From Elmis aenea (Eukaryota; Arthropoda; Insecta; Coleoptera; Elmidae): a stretch of DNA of 64,000 bases. The notes below the pieces were generated by a model that was given only the letters and a program-made list of their open reading frames with translations, made no database searches and was not told where the DNA came from. Numbering within the stretch: the stretch's first letter is position 1; each line of letters starts with the position of its first letter. A program made the position numbers and the translations under genes. The stretch spans positions 9,465,222-9,529,221 of the forward strand of contig OX393583.1 of NCBI GenBank assembly GCA_947652605.1, in the 5' to 3' direction. Positions 35,352 to 46,753 of the stretch are shown in pieces.

Positions 35352-35814
35352 CGTGGCGTTGTTTTAAAACGTACCGGCTTCTAAAGAAACAGAACACAGA
35401 TAACTTTAGAAATAAATAGCGTAGTGTAAGAGATAACTCACTTACTAGCAAAATGTAACGACAGTTTTTAACTGCGAGCGTTATTTGTGTAGATTTACGA
35501 GTGCTAACACGTGTTGCCTGGAGGAAACGGTATTGTTCTTTGCCGGCTATTGTAGGTTAGCAAGCTGGTATGACCGCTGAATAACGGAAACGCAGTCGGC
35601 TGGCATGTGTATCGAGCAATGTGCGTTGCCCAATTCGCGACCGGGCACGCGCAAATATTGCTTCGTATTGATCCATCGCGTGATTTTAATTTAATTTTAC
35701 CGCCACCGCAAACATTGCCAGTGTTTTATATTTTAACAATCGGAACCGGACCTGTAAACATGCGATAATGAGACACGTATAATTTTTAAAAGTAGAAAAA
35801 GGCTACCCCCGTGG
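35352..35814 (-). promoter_or_regulatory. Upstream region of the distal FABP exon, possible 5' UTR intron
   Basis: On the minus strand a good acceptor TTCTGTTTCTTTAG lies 29 bases before the ATG (exon from 35380). A donor CTAGTAAGTGAG lies 65 bases further up (intron 35381-35445). This suggests a tiny 5' UTR intron. Further upstream the DNA is unusually GC-rich for this window (about 35500-35660) and has a CACGTG E-box near 35511, as a promoter region might. No TATA box is obvious. Confidence 0.4.
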
Positions 35815-35822
35815 TTAGTGGT

Positions 35823-36138
35823 CAGGGGCGGATCTAGGGTTTTCGGGGCCTAGGGCTTATTGAAGTCCAATGGGGCCCCATTTTTTTGCTAGATTAAGAA
35901 TCTTTAAATTGGGGTTTAAAATTCATTTTTAATAACATCAAAATCAGAGTTGAAATATATTTATTTATGAAATGGTGTTGAATGACAAACATTATAACTT
36001 ATATAAAAAAAAACATAAGAAATAAAAAAATATTATTTACAAAAACGTATAAACAAATAAAATTTATGATAATAATTCACTTGACACTTGGGGGCCTAGG
36101 GCTTAAGCCCTATTAGTCCCTATGTAGATCCGCCCCTG
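35823..36138. mobile_element. 316-bp hAT MITE
   Basis: Perfect duplication TTAGTGGT at 35815-35822 and 36139-36146. Ends CAGGGGCGGATCTAGG and TAGATCCGCCCCTG. Confidence 0.9.
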
Positions 36139-36239
36139 TTAGTGGTGGACTACCCATTAGGTGCAACAAGCGAGCTCTTAGAGCCCCCAAGCAAAACAGT
36201 TCCATGCCAAAAAAACATTGTACTTGAAAGATGCATGCA

Positions 36240-36480
36240 GGTTCAAATTCGAGGGCGACCATGGGAATTTCGCTTATTATAATAGCTAGATTATAGGTTT
36301 AAATTTGGCAAAGTTGCTAAATTTCCTGCTCAATAATAATCTGAAGAGAAATTGGAAATATCTCAAAGGGTATTAAAAAAAATTGGGAAAAACTGGAAAA
36401 TACGATTTTTGAAAATCGTCTATAACTCCTTTGGAGTTTGAAATATTTTAAATGTGTAAAAACATTGCTGAAGCAACTTT
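36240..36480. repeat. Truncated copy of the 43445-45240 family
   Basis: Reads GGTTCAAATTCGAGGGCGAC, then GCAAAGTTGCTAAATTTC and GAAAATCGTCTATAACTCC, matching 43456-43500 plus 45030-45210 without the hAT that splits that copy. It therefore supplies the empty site for that hAT. Confidence 0.65.
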
Positions 36481-37594
36481 TTAAGCCGAATCGGGCGGGC
36501 GGTGGTCACAAATTTTTCTTAGATCGATTCGTTTTGTTTTATGTTTTATGACAATCAACTTTATTTTTTGTTATGGGCGCAATTTTTGCTATTTACATAA
36601 TCAAATAGCATTTATTTTCAATGATGTATCACACATGGTATTACTTTTTCTTTCATTGTCAAATTTGAAAAAATGCGTTTTAAACAACGACCACGGTAAA
36701 TGAGATAGGCCTGTCATTGTAGTTTATTTTGTTTCCATGACAACCAATCATTAAACTAAAAGTTTTGAAAGCCCATTACTTGTCACATTAATCAATTCGT
36801 AAAAATGAACTTTAATAACGAAGAAAAACGCGATTTGCTTCGAATTTTATATACTGTTCTTCTAAGTTTTGTTCTACTTTATCACATGCTTTTAACAAAT
36901 TTACTTGCGTTTCTGTTTAACGTAGAAAAATAGTGTTTTCTCCGGATCCGTTTGTAATTAAAATGTTTTTTTTACTTTCATCTGAAACCTTTCTACCGTA
37001 TAATCTTCTGGGTTTGGCAAAAGTGAAAAGCCCCATATTTACCTAAGGACCTATCTGTCCAACGTACAAAAATATGTGTACGAGGGTTGACTTCTTTCTG
37101 GATATGTTTCTGCATATCGTTGACTTGACAATATAGCATACCTATTCAATGAGTAAAGTATTCGCAGCGTATCGCGTTTTTCTTCATTATTAAAGTTCAT
37201 TTTTACAAATTTATTAATGTCACAAGTAATAGGCTTTCAAAACATTTAGTTTGCTGATTTGTTGTCATGGAAACAACATAAACTACAATGACCGGCCTAC
37301 CTCATTTATAGTGGTTATTGTTTAAAACCCTTATTTTATATTTGGCTGTGAATAGGGATTGTAATACCGGTAAACCGGTAAACCGGTTTACCGGTAAATC
37401 GCAAAAAATGCTCTTCAAATTTTACCGGTAATTTGGCAGTTTTTTACCGGTAATTCCGGTAATTTTACAATATCTTTCTAATCATGATAAAAATCTAAAT
37501 CAAATAATCGAAAAAAAATTTACGTATTTTCAAAGAGAAAAAATAAGGGGAAAGCATACAAATGGCATATGATTGTTTGATTATTACTCACTAC

Positions 37595-37735
37595 TCGACC
37601 AACAAGTGTAGTAGAATCCGAAAAAGCTTTTTTCGCGGCTGGATTATTTTGTACAAAAATTAGGTCGCAATTAGGAGACCATAGTTAAGATAAATTATAT
37701 TTTCTACGTGGTTATTTTTTAAGAAAAGTTTAAAA
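37595..37735 (+). pseudogene. hAT transposase C-terminal scrap
   Basis: Reads TRPTSVVESEKAFFAAGLFC then TKIRSQLGDHS-stop-DKLYFLRGYF. The (S/T)S-x3-E(R/K)-x-F-(S/F)AAG and DKLYFLR blocks are the usual C-terminal hAT dimerisation motifs. Only this exon end is left. Confidence 0.7.
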
Positions 37736-38056
37736 TAAAAAATATTGTTAATAGTTTGACAACATAGGTATATTATGTTAAATCATTTTATATTTTATGT
37801 TCAGAATAGTTTTATTTTCATGTGTTTTTTGTAATGCTGGATTATATTTTTTGTAATATTTTTATTTTATATATTATATATTGTCATTGTATATTGTGTT
37901 ATATTAATATTACATAAAAATATATTAGATACGTTAATGGCTGTTAACTAATATATTGCATGAAACTAATTGGGATAGTTTAGGCTTCAACTATATCAAT
38001 CAGTTCCATAATAAATAAATGTATATAAATATATTTATTTTTAATATGGTTTTCGG

Positions 38057-38115
38057 AGTTTATCCGGGTAATATTTAAATTGGCTCGACGTTTCGGCAAG
38101 CTCTCATTATAGGGG
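38057..38115 (-). other. GAAACGTCGAGCC motif, Penelope/hammerhead-like
   Basis: The minus strand reads ATGAGAGCTTGCCGAAACGT then CGAGCC. The layout (TGA, short potential stem, GAAAC, GTC) recalls the hammerhead core carried by Penelope-like elements, but the first core half is not intact. It lies inside the hAT 37353-38301. Confidence 0.25.
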
Positions 38116-38485
38116 AGACGCGGATAAACTGCGAATACTACATTAAAAATGTTAGTAACCGCAAACAATCTAAAAAGAAACAATATAATATAAATATATA
38201 TAATAATATGATTTACCGGTAAATTACCGGTAAACCGGTTTTGATTGACAGTTTTACCGAATTACCGGTAATTCAAAAAGTCGGTAAATTTACAATCCCT
38301 AGCTGTGAATAAAGAAGTAAAATACCATGTGTCATACATCATTGAATTCAGAAAAATAAATGCTACTCTATTTGATTATGTAAATAGCAAAAATTGCGCC
38401 CATAAGAAAAAATAAAGTTGGTTATCATAAAGCAAAAACAAATCGACCTAGAATAAATTAGTGATTACTATCCGATGCGGCTTAA

Positions 38486-38657
38486 AAAGTTGCCTATCGC
38501 GGAATTGACATACGTCATGGTAGAGATAACAAATGCACATCACTTATTAGAGAATTTGTCGCCGTTTTCAAAAATATAAGGTTTGTTGGGGTTATTTTCA
38601 ATAATTCAAAAGTTATAGGGGTGCGGGTGCGACAGTCAAACTGAATCACCCGGTATA
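38486..38657. repeat. Solo right end of the TACCGGGTGATTCAG foldback family
   Basis: Nearly identical to 34560-34731 (CCTATCGCGGAATTGACATA through AAACTGAATCACCCGGTATA). The other arm is absent. Confidence 0.7.
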
Positions 38658-38664
38658 GGTGTTA

Positions 38665-39252
38665 AGCCTAGTCCAGATTGTAAACAAATGTTTCGGAACA
38701 GTGTTCATGAACAATGTTCTCGATGTTTCGGAACAGCTCAAATTTGTTTCTAGCTTGTTTCGGAACTGTTTCAAGTTTCACTAATGTTGCGAAACACAAA
38801 AAGGCCTGTTCCTTGTTTCCCTTTGATATGGGAAACATTGGAACATTGAACAAGTATTTTGTCAAACACGGTTCAGTCAAACAGAGTTTTGATTAGTGAT
38901 TCTTGGTTATATTTTATACAATGTGGAATCAAGAGAAAACTTTACAACTCATAGAAAAAGTCCACAGTTCATCTTGTTTGTGGGATGTCACCTGTGGTGA
39001 CTACAAAAATAGAAATAAAAAAAGGGATGGTTTTTTAAATATTGCGCAAGCATTTGATGTTACCGTTGCCGAAGTCGAAAAAAAAGTCCACATGCCGTTA
39101 AGTAAAATAAATAAATTGGCAGCACAAATTCCTGCAATAGCCTCACTGGACATGATAATCAGTTGAGAAACACCGAAACACTGACTTAAGTCTGGACGCG
39201 GAACAACGTATACAGATTGTTCCGAAACAATGTTTACAATCTGGACTAGGCT
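38665..39252 (+). mobile_element. 588-bp Harbinger/PIF-type MITE with coding relic
   Basis: Terminal inverted repeats begin AGCCTAGTCCAGATTGTAAA and extend about 35 bases with few mismatches (TGTTTCGGAACA inside). The 3-bp duplication TTA at 38662-38664 and 39253-39255 is the PIF/Harbinger signature. The interior holds a MADF/Myb-like coding relic (38921-39090). Confidence 0.8.
38921..39166 (+). pseudogene. MADF/Myb-SANT-like accessory protein relic
   Basis: Reads MWNQEKTLQLIEKVHSSSCL, WDVTCGDYKNRNKKRDGFLN and IAQAFDVTVAEVEKKVHMPL. The LI-x-V-x-LWD-x-DYKNR-x-K-x-FxxIA-x-V-x-VxKK pattern is that of MADF domains, the DNA-binding partner encoded by Harbinger elements. The domain is nearly complete (first about 60 residues), but the rest and the nuclease gene are gone. 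The start may be upstream at 38903. Confidence 0.65.
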
Positions 39253-39255
39253 TTA

Positions 39256-40444
39256 TGTGTCTAAACTCAGCCGTTTTTGAGTGATTTCAGTTTTTAATAA
39301 AAATATAGAAAGAAATAGGAGTCTAAAAAAATAATGATATTTCACAACTTGGCTATGTCAGGACGAATTCCTTTGAAACTTTGTAGGGCAATAGTGTCAC
39401 AATGGTTGTTGACTAGTTAAAATTTTGAAATAATACACAGGGTGTTCCTTATGCCCGGTCTATTTAGTCAAACTTCACACACAGATAAGTCAGTTTTTTA
39501 AATGGAACACTATAGGTACATTTTTACATTTTCTTATTGATAATGTAATTATCTTCAAAAACTATTAAACGTCAATTATGTCTAAAATCAGAATTTCTCA
39601 AATTATTGCGGTTTTCTAGATAATTTTTGGATACAAACAATATTTATTAGTACTTGCTCATTAAATTTTGTGTTATCGGGCGCACAGATTTTTATTAGCT
39701 ACTTACAATTTAAAAATGAGGCTATTGTTTATCAATCGTAGTAGTTTCACAAAATTGGCATTTAATTTCCATTGTATGTAAAATGAATCAGTAACATAAC
39801 TTTCAAAATTGCAGATGTGAATGAACTTTTTCAATATGCAGACCTGTTATTGTTATTTTTAATATACGGTATTATGAATACCAACACTTTTGAATCAGAA
39901 GCGGATTGGATCATTTCCAAGTGTTCCAATTTAAATGTCGAAAGTTCTAAAAACTCCGGTTAACTTTTGAATAATTTCATTTCGTTGGTGGTAGAACGTT
40001 GGAAATTTGTAAATAATTTTATGTAAATGATAAAATTGTTAATTAATTTATATTCTTTATCTTTTTATTTTCTTCCGCAAGTGTCATTGCCTGTTGCATC
40101 TTTAATTTTGATATTTCGAGGTCGTCCTAAAGATCTCTTTTCTGTTGCTTTGTACTGTTATATCTGCTTAGGTGTTTTCTGTTTCTCCATTCTTTCTACA
40201 TGTTTTTTTTTTAGTTGCTTTTATATTCTTGTATTATTTCTTTATTAGTACTGCCTACTCCCAGTTTTTTCTGATGTCTTTTCCTATCTATCTGTGTTTA
40301 GTGCGCCATGGTCCTTCTTCAGTACTGACTCATTTGAAGAAGCTATACTTGTGGCCTGGCTAGAAGAAAGCCAGAAAAAAAAGGTTTTCCTAAACGATTT
40401 GACGATATTAAGCTATCCGTTAAACAGTTTCTAGAATATTCTAA
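39256..40444. other. Intergenic DNA, mostly unassigned
   Basis: A TACACAGGGTGTTCC end lies at about 39435 without a partner. On the minus strand 40080-40330 reads GRPRNIKIKDATGND and neighbouring charged stretches that could be the tail of a LINE ORF, but support is weak. Confidence 0.35.
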
Positions 40445-40567
40445 AAGATAATCCTTGTTCAAAAACAGTACATCTGGAAGAGGATGGTTTAAGTCATTCT
40501 TGTCGCAGTCTCTTCAGTCTTCACTCGCGATTTCTGCAACCTTTTTGAGCTTTCGGTTGCTTTGGGC

Positions 40568-41967
40568 CAGGCCCGGACTGGCCATCGGGCAGTTCGGGCA
40601 AATGCCCGAAGGGCCGGTGCCCGAATGGGCCGGTCTAAGCTACGGGATTAATAAGTTCGGCGCTGAAGTATAAGGAGCGCAAAAATTATGATTATAACAT
40701 TTGCCCGTTTAATACGGGCCGTATTCAATCTTAATATTTTTCTGGGGCTCCACAATACGCAATAGCGTCGTATGTTTGATCGCGCCACTCGTGCTTCAGA
40801 AATAGTCCCGATATTATCCGAACCCTGAAGCCTATAGCTATAAATGGCGTGTGCATGTGTAAATAGTAGTTTCATAATCTGCTTATTTTATAAAACACAT
40901 TGTTTAACAAATAGATTCGTAATAAATATATTGATGCGAGTTTATTAAGTCTGTGTAAGTATTTACCATATAAAGCTTTTAGTGGGTAGTAAAAGTTGAT
41001 GCATGCTCTAAAACTAATTTTAAGCTGGAAAAATATCAAGAAAAATTCATGACACTAGATGACAAATGCGGCCCGCGAATGTCAGACAATCCGCCATATT
41101 GAATTCATACCAGATAATTTGCTTTTCACAAAAAAATTATATATATCTACATGTTTTGACATTTCGAGTTTTTGTTGGTTCTCCACAAATCAAAGTCTCA
41201 AAAACATTTTTTTTTTGGCCCGCCAAATATTCGAAGTTTACCATTTGTCCCGCCTGGTCAAAACTTTGGGAACCCCTGCACTAGATTTTAGCGATTTTAG
41301 AAATATTCGCAAGAGTAAAGTGCCCGTATTTTTTTGAAACTTAAAGTTTTAGACCATGCACCAACTTTTCCTAAGAATAAAATTTTTTGAGAGACCGATA
41401 ATAAAAAGCTTTTCCATTTGTTGCAGTTTTTTTTAATGTTAAAATTACTTGCTTCAAAAATAAAAATTGGAATTTTAACGTTAAATTTTACATTTGGTTT
41501 TATTTTTAATTCTAAATAATCTTTCCTCCTGAGGTTTTTTTGTACCTCTTCAATAAGGGCACATTACTCTTGTGAATATATTTGAAATAGGTAAAATTTA
41601 GTGTTGTATGAATTTTTATAAAAAAATTTCATCTTAAAATTAGTTTGAGGTAATGCACCAACTTTTATAAAGAACTAAAAAAGTTAACAATAAAATTCAT
41701 AATAAACAATTATTCCATTTTTTGCATTCTTTTTTAATGACGCTGTTTAGAGAATATAATGTAACGTGAAAAATGAATAAATTAGTTGTGAAAAGGAAAA
41801 ATAATAGTCAAGTTTAAAAAAAAAAAAAACATCAAAAGTTGTTGATTTTTTAAATTTAAATCAATGATTGTTGATTTTTTATATAAAAATCAAATTTTGA
41901 CCAACCCTGGCTGTGGGCCTCTATAATCTGAATGCCCGGGCCGGTTTTTGTTCCCAGTCCGTCACTG
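40568..41967. mobile_element. 1.4-kb hAT
   Basis: Perfect duplication CTTTGGGC at 40560-40567 and 41968-41975. Ends CAGGCCCGGACTGGCCATCG and CCCAGTCCGTCACTG with CCCGGGCC-rich subterminal sequence. Contains a smaller hAT (41061-41278), a piece of the 31501-32060 repeat family and the right end of the GATTTAAAT hAT family (41840-41910). Confidence 0.88.
41061..41278. mobile_element. 218-bp hAT MITE lacking its left terminal repeat
   Basis: Perfect duplication CACTAGAT at 41053-41060 and 41279-41286. The right end AAACTTTGGGAACCCCTG is complete. The left begins directly with GACAAATGCGGCCCGCGAA, which in the intact relative 59656-59913 lies about 27 bases inside the end. Confidence 0.7.
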
Positions 41968-42500
41968 CTTTGGGCCCAATCACGTTGCACTTTGACGTTT
42001 TGGATCGTACATGAAACGCCAATTTTCGTCACACGTTACAATTGTTTTTAGGACGGTTCTATCATCTTCAACCATTGCAGCAAAATCGGCGTGTTAAAAA
42101 ATGGAGAAGACAAAGAGCGCAAACTTTTTTCAACCAAGAATCTATCACTAAAATCTTACGTACCGTCTCTCTCTTTTAATACCTGCCATATCTTCCAACA
42201 TCCAAACTTTTAACGTGCGATTTTCTGCCAAATAAGTTTGAATAATCTTCAATGAACCTTCAGTCCTGAAAGTTATCGAACGCGTTGTTCTTTCCTCATC
42301 CTGTCATGGTTTTTTTCCTGTTTTAAATCTTCTGACATGCAAACACTGTTGTTCTCAATAAATATTCAACTCCATAACCTTTCTCCAACATTTCAAACGT
42401 TTCCCTTGTTGATTTTTGAACCTTTACACAAAATTTAATCACTGCTCTCTGTTCCATTTTGCGTTCTCAACGCGACGCAAAAACCAACTTTCCCAAAACG

Positions 42501-43164
42501 TTTGCTACTTCAAAATTTTTCAGTCAAATAAGCTGAAACTTACACGGCAGGTAACAATCCTTCTGTCTAACTACTCCTATTTTTCCCGGTAAATAACTTT
42601 ACTAGAGTTAGTGTTACAGTACAATTCTGGGAACTTAATTGTATCTTCTTTGAAATTTGTTATTTCTGTTTTTTTTTCCTGTCAATATCCTTTTGCGATC
42701 TTATTTAATTCATAGCTGGCTTCTGGAGTATGTAAGAGCGACAATAAATAGAAAAATAACAGGTAAACTTATATCTGATTCATGTTTTTGTTATTTCATA
42801 CATTGGACCATTTAATTCATTTTTCGTGTTAAAAATAAAATATGCAACTTGTTTTTTATTACTCGTTGCCAATTTTTTCCTAAAATAAACTACTTTGGCT
42901 TGCAGTAGTGAGCAGTTTTCATAACCATTTAATTGTCATTAATATATGTATAAGTACTGACTTTTCTGTAATCAAGATTTATTTAATTGAAATAATTACA
43001 TCATTAAAAATTTTCATAAATGATTATGTTTAATTACTTTTGATATCCAACAGCCATTTATTTCTCACTTTGCAATTTTGCAAACGTGTTATTATTTAAA
43101 AAAAATAGTGCAAATGAATGTGTTTTTCTTTATTTAACAATTAGTTATTTATTTATTTAGTCAT
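42501..43164. other. Intergenic DNA without recognisable feature
   Basis: AT-rich; an ATTT microsatellite patch at about 43144-43160. Confidence 0.4.
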
Positions 43165-43445
43165 ACTGTGAGGTGTATAAGTTGTGTTGTGCTAACTTTT
43201 TTCATGTTTTTCTGTCTTGTGCTGGATTTTTTATCTCTTCCCATATGATGTTTGTATCCGTTGATACTTCTTTAATAACTTCGTCTTGTCAGGTTCTTCT
43301 CGGTTTAACCCTTTTTGTTGTTTTCCTGTGGCCTTTCTTCGTAGGCTTTTGTGGTTAACCTTTGTTCTTTCATTCCATAAATGTGACCCAAACATTCCAG
43401 CTGTCTTCCTTGTATTTTTGTTTCATTTATCTTTAATTGTTCTGT
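43165..43445 (-). pseudogene. LINE reverse-transcriptase C-terminal relic
   Basis: The minus strand reads QLECLGHIYGMKEQRLTTKA YE, then RRTW/QDEVIKE-like and DRKTWKKLAQHNL-like pieces in shifting frames. The LGH-x-RM and RKxW blocks mark the end of many arthropod non-LTR ORF2 proteins. Only this tail remains. Confidence 0.6.
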
Positions 43446-43506
43446 ATACAGGGTGATTCAAATTTGAGGGCGACCAAGGGAATCTCGCTTATTATAACAT
43501 CTAGAG

Positions 43507-45017
43507 CAGGGATGGCAAATAGGATTTGATCAGTGTGCCAAAATAAAATAAAATTTAATACAAATTTTTCCACGTGCCAGTACCTAACCTAACCTACCCT
43601 ACCTACCTACCTACCAGAAACAACTGTTCAAATGAGTGGGGACAGCCCCACGACCCACCCGCCAAAGGCTTTAGGTCAGATGAGATGAAGAAGAAATGAC
43701 GATGAACATGATGTGAAGGAAGAGAAAGAAAAGAAATAGAGGTGAAGAGGGGGGGGGTAATGTCCTTTGTCAGCAACTGCCTTAAGGGTTCCTCTGTTGG
43801 CTTGTCCTTGTCTTTTAAGCTCACAATGGTTTGATATTTGGTGGAATTAGTTCTGGAATTTAGTATGTTAGTGTTTATTACCGCCCTGGTCCTAGCCTCC
43901 TGCCCGTTGTTACCGACAACCGTAGCATACGACCGTTTGCCAGTAGTTTTCTGACCAGAAACAACTGTCAGTTATATCGTTCAGTATTGCCAACGTCATG
44001 ATTTTATGTGTCACTAAATACATATGAAATCAGTGGCGTAGCTAGAGGTTGTGCCGCCCGGGGCGGTCCCTAAATTTGCCGCCCCTATAAATAAGGGTTG
44101 TTAATTTTTGATTTTTGCCAAATGCAAGCAGAGATCGACACAAAAAAGTGGGGGGAAAACAAATTGCGCCGCAGGCGTTTTTTTTTTTTAATTTTAGACG
44201 TTCAAACTTGTTTTAAAGCAAGTTAGATAATGGAGAATACTTTATTATCTTCCAAAATTACAGTTTTACAGTAGGACCTTTTCTTTTTCTGATTTTTTAA
44301 AAATTCAGATCGCCCAACTCCTACGAAATTATTTTTAATAAGGGCGAAAAGTCCCTGTTACAATAAAGTTTAAAAGTGCATGGAATTTAATGCCTAAAAT
44401 AAATGAATTGTTTGAAATTTTATTGAATGGCTGGTACCGTATCGTAAATTTTATTAGAAACTTGGAATTTCTGTCGTTACAAGGAAGCGGGTTCTCAGTG
44501 AAGCAAGGTCAAGTAGACCGTTTTATCCTCTAACTTCGGTAAGAATTCCTTTTTCTAAAATTAATTTTTATGAATTTAATAGCGCTAGTGCGGAACTGAT
44601 TATTATATCTACTGATCCTTCATTACCCCGAGATTTTCATTTTTACCCCATTTGGGTAGACTAAAAGTGCTGCCCCAAAAAAAGTGCCGCCCGGGGCGGA
44701 CCGCCCCCCCCTTGCTACGCTACTGTATGCAATCAAAAGTTCCGTGCATTGCTACAGTTGGTATTTTATATGAAGATATAGTAATGAACAAATTATTGTA
44801 TCGATATAAGAAGAGTTGTTATTTTCTGGTATTTTTAATTTTTTGATATTTAAATAACATGTAGTTGTAGATAATTAGCATACTAATTAAAAATAAATAA
44901 AACATTTCGAAAAATTTTAAAATAAAAAAAAAAATTATTCATAGAATTCTTTAGGGTGCCGTCGAAAATCTCTCGCGTGCCAAGTTTGGCACGCGTGCCA
45001 CCTATTTGCCATCCCTG
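43507..45017. mobile_element. 1.5-kb hAT
   Basis: Perfect duplication ATCTAGAG at 43499-43506 and 45018-45025. Ends CAGGGATGGCAAATAGG and CCTATTTGCCATCCCTG. Contains a CCTA/CTAC-rich microsatellite (43580-43615) and another hAT at 44031-44725. No transposase frame is recognised. Confidence 0.9.
44031..44725. mobile_element. 695-bp hAT nested in the previous one
   Basis: Flanking 8-mers TATGAAAT and TATGCAAT match 7 of 8. Ends CAGTGGCGTAGCTAGAGG and CTTGCTACGCTACTG, with CGCCCGGGGCGG next to each end. Confidence 0.8.
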
Positions 45018-45404
45018 ATCTAGAGTATAGGTTTAATTTTGGCAAAGTTGCTAAATTTCGTGCTCAATAATAATCTGAAGAGAAGTTGTACATATCTCAA
45101 ACGGTATTTAAGAAAATTTAGGAAAAACTGGAAAATACGATTTTTGAAAATCGTCCATAACTCCTTTGGAGTTTGAAATATTTTAAATGTGTAAAAACAT
45201 TGCGTTTGAAAGTTAACGGAAATGTTCTAGGGATTTTATTTTAAATAATACCACATATTAATGATGATGTACATTTAATTATGTTACAAGATATATAATT
45301 ACAGGTTAAATATCCCTAATCTCAATTCCTCGAGGTTGAAAATATATTGAGTATCGGATGTTTTCAAATTTTGGTATATTTAAAGTATAGTGGAAATTAT
45401 TTAA

Positions 45405-46172
45405 CCCTTTCGCCACTGTCGGGACAATATGTCCCAGGAGATTTTATAAATTACTTAGAGTTATAATACGTCCCAAAATTACATTACAAATGCATGTTGC
45501 AGTGTTTTTAAGGTTTATGAATGGTTTATGCGTACTATTTTGCTTATATAGGCAACACGTAATACATAGAAATTAACGGACATCAAAAATTTGAACTGTG
45601 TGTGGTAAGTTTGCGTATTTATCCGTTATTTTTTGGGGTTTTTTGTGTAGACAAGTAAAAATAAAAGTGATATAGTTAGTTTTTGATTAATTGGACGTAC
45701 GAGGAATATAAGGTACCTAAGTAAAAATATCGTAATTATACTGAAGTAACTAAATATAATTTATATAAAATATTTATGGGAATATATGTCCCAATAGTAT
45801 TTATAAACGGGACTATATATCCCAACCGTGTTATATCTGTAAAAATATTTTTATTCATTTTCAGTATGAGCTTTGTTTTTTGCAATTTTTACTGCTACTT
45901 TCGTTTTCAATAAAGGTTTTTTGTAAAAAGATTGCAATTATTTCATACTATCGGGACAAATAATCCCACGACAAACTACTATGAGACACATAATCCCACG
46001 ATAAATTACTACTGGGACATATTATCCCAGGACATTTCAAAGGTAAAAAAATGTAAAAAAAAAATGTAAAAAAAAAACTTATTGCATTTTTATCATATTT
46101 ATGACTGTAATTGTTGATACATTTGCTTTGCAATAAAATTTACAAAAAAAACATGTTCAGTGGTGAAAGGGT
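45405..46172. mobile_element. 768-bp piggyBac-like MITE with repeated GGGACA palindromes
   Basis: TTAA flanks both ends (45401-45404 and 46173-46176). Ends CCCTTTCGCCACTG and CAGTGGTGAAAGGGT. Short imperfect palindromes of the type GGGACATATTATCCCA recur at both ends and inside (about 45419, 45778, 45813, 45954, 45985 and 46014). The insertion is absent from the homologous flank of paralogue B near 53218. Confidence 0.75.
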
Positions 46173-46345
46173 TTAACAATATATTTGCACCAAGGAGCAG
46201 GTAATAAGTAAAACTAATAATGAGTAATGAACACCTTGCACTAATTGGTTGAAGATGTGTTGATACGCTCAAGAATTTTTTCGGATTTCGGAGTTTTTGA
46301 TTTTAAGCAATCGGATTGGGGATACTCAAACTGTGGTGTTAATGT

Positions 46346-46651
46346 TTATGGTTTAACATTTTCAATAATCCAATCCACGTAACTTGCAACTCTGGTATTT
46401 ACTCCAATAGTGCCATTGCCACAACCAACCCCAAACGATACTATACCCTCGACATACCACTGTCCTCCTTCCTTAAACATTACTGGACCTCCACTATCGC
46501 CAGTACATGAACTTTCTTCGCTGTGTTCTAATGTACACAGATGCTGCTCAGTCAAAACAACTGGTCGTCTGAGGCCTTTTTTTCCAAGTGTTTCTTTGCA
46601 ATCGCTTAAACTGATTAATTGATTTTCTGCTTTCTTTTTTCGGTTAAATAT
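46346..46651 (-). CDS. Serine protease homologue A, exon 5 (catalytic-Ser half)
   Basis: Acceptor TTTTAG at 46652-46657; encodes 101 residues and a stop. It begins IFNRKKKAENQLISLSDC, has the disulfide cysteines of this subdomain, and keeps the Ser box as SSCTGDSGGPVMF (Ser254). It ends GVNTRVASYVDWIIENVKP. Residue 189 (chymotrypsin numbering) is Ser, so a trypsin-type pocket is not predicted. The enzyme is nevertheless dead because the His box in exon 2 is AQC. Confidence 0.93.
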   Translation of the reverse strand: MFNRKKKAENQLISLSDCKETLGKKGLRRPVVLTEQHLCTLEHSEESSCTGDSGGPVMFKEGGQWYVEGIVSFGVGCGNGTIGVNTRVASYVDWIIENVKP

Positions 46652-46753
46652 CTAAAATTAGATTCATAATTATCAATATCTACCAATCATAGTTACCGAA
46701 ATTTAGCTGAGTGAGCAGCTCATTATCACGTTCTTGATCGAACTTGTGATGTA

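Larger units (their letters stand above)
37353..38301 (+). mobile_element. 949-bp hAT with ACCGGT-built ends
   Basis: Perfect duplication GCTGTGAA at 37345-37352 and 38302-38309. Ends TAGGGATTGTAA and TTACAATCCCTA. Subterminal arms are repeated TTACCGGTAAACCGGT. A transposase C-terminal scrap (37595-37735) is retained. Confidence 0.9.
36473..38490. repeat. Foldback split by a hAT
   Basis: The left arm (AAGCCGAATCGGGCGGGCGG through CGATTCGTTTTGTTT, GGGCGCAATTTTTGCTATTT, then 36700-36850) is mirrored by 37160-37345 and 38315-38490 (AAATAGCAAAAATTGCGCCC and GCGGCTTAAAAAGTTG). The hAT 37353-38301 interrupts the right arm. No gene. Confidence 0.65.
40445..42500 (-). pseudogene. Degenerate mariner transposase, split by a hAT
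   Basis: Reading right to left: MEQRAVIKFCVKVQKSTRET and FEMLEKGYGVEYLLRTTVF (near 42460-42340), then decayed middle, VTCDENWRFMYDPK (near 42045-42000; GDETW-type first Asp box). Beyond the hAT 40568-41967, GPKATESSKRLQKSRVKT follows (about 40565-40500). Multiple stops and shifts are present. The parts order as in mariner, which shows that the hAT landed in an already resident element. Confidence 0.7.
43445..45240. repeat. TATACAGGGTGATTCAAATT repeat split by a hAT
   Basis: Left end TATACAGGGTGATTCAAATT at 43445; sequence resumes at 45018 (GTATAGGTTTAATTTTGGCA) after the hAT. The uninterrupted relative is 36240-36480. Confidence 0.6.

Noticed and set aside
40027..40363. Hydrophobic plus-strand open frames suggesting a membrane protein
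   Set aside because: T-rich low-complexity translation; the opposite strand looks like a decayed LINE tail instead.
43580..43615. Telomeric TTAGG repeat
   Set aside because: Only two CCTAA units occur, grading into CCTA/CTAC repeats inside a hAT element.
46346..46555. Calling gene A an active serine protease because GDSGGP is present
   Set aside because: The catalytic His position in exon 2 is Gln and the IVGG N-terminus is absent; two requirements for activity are missing.
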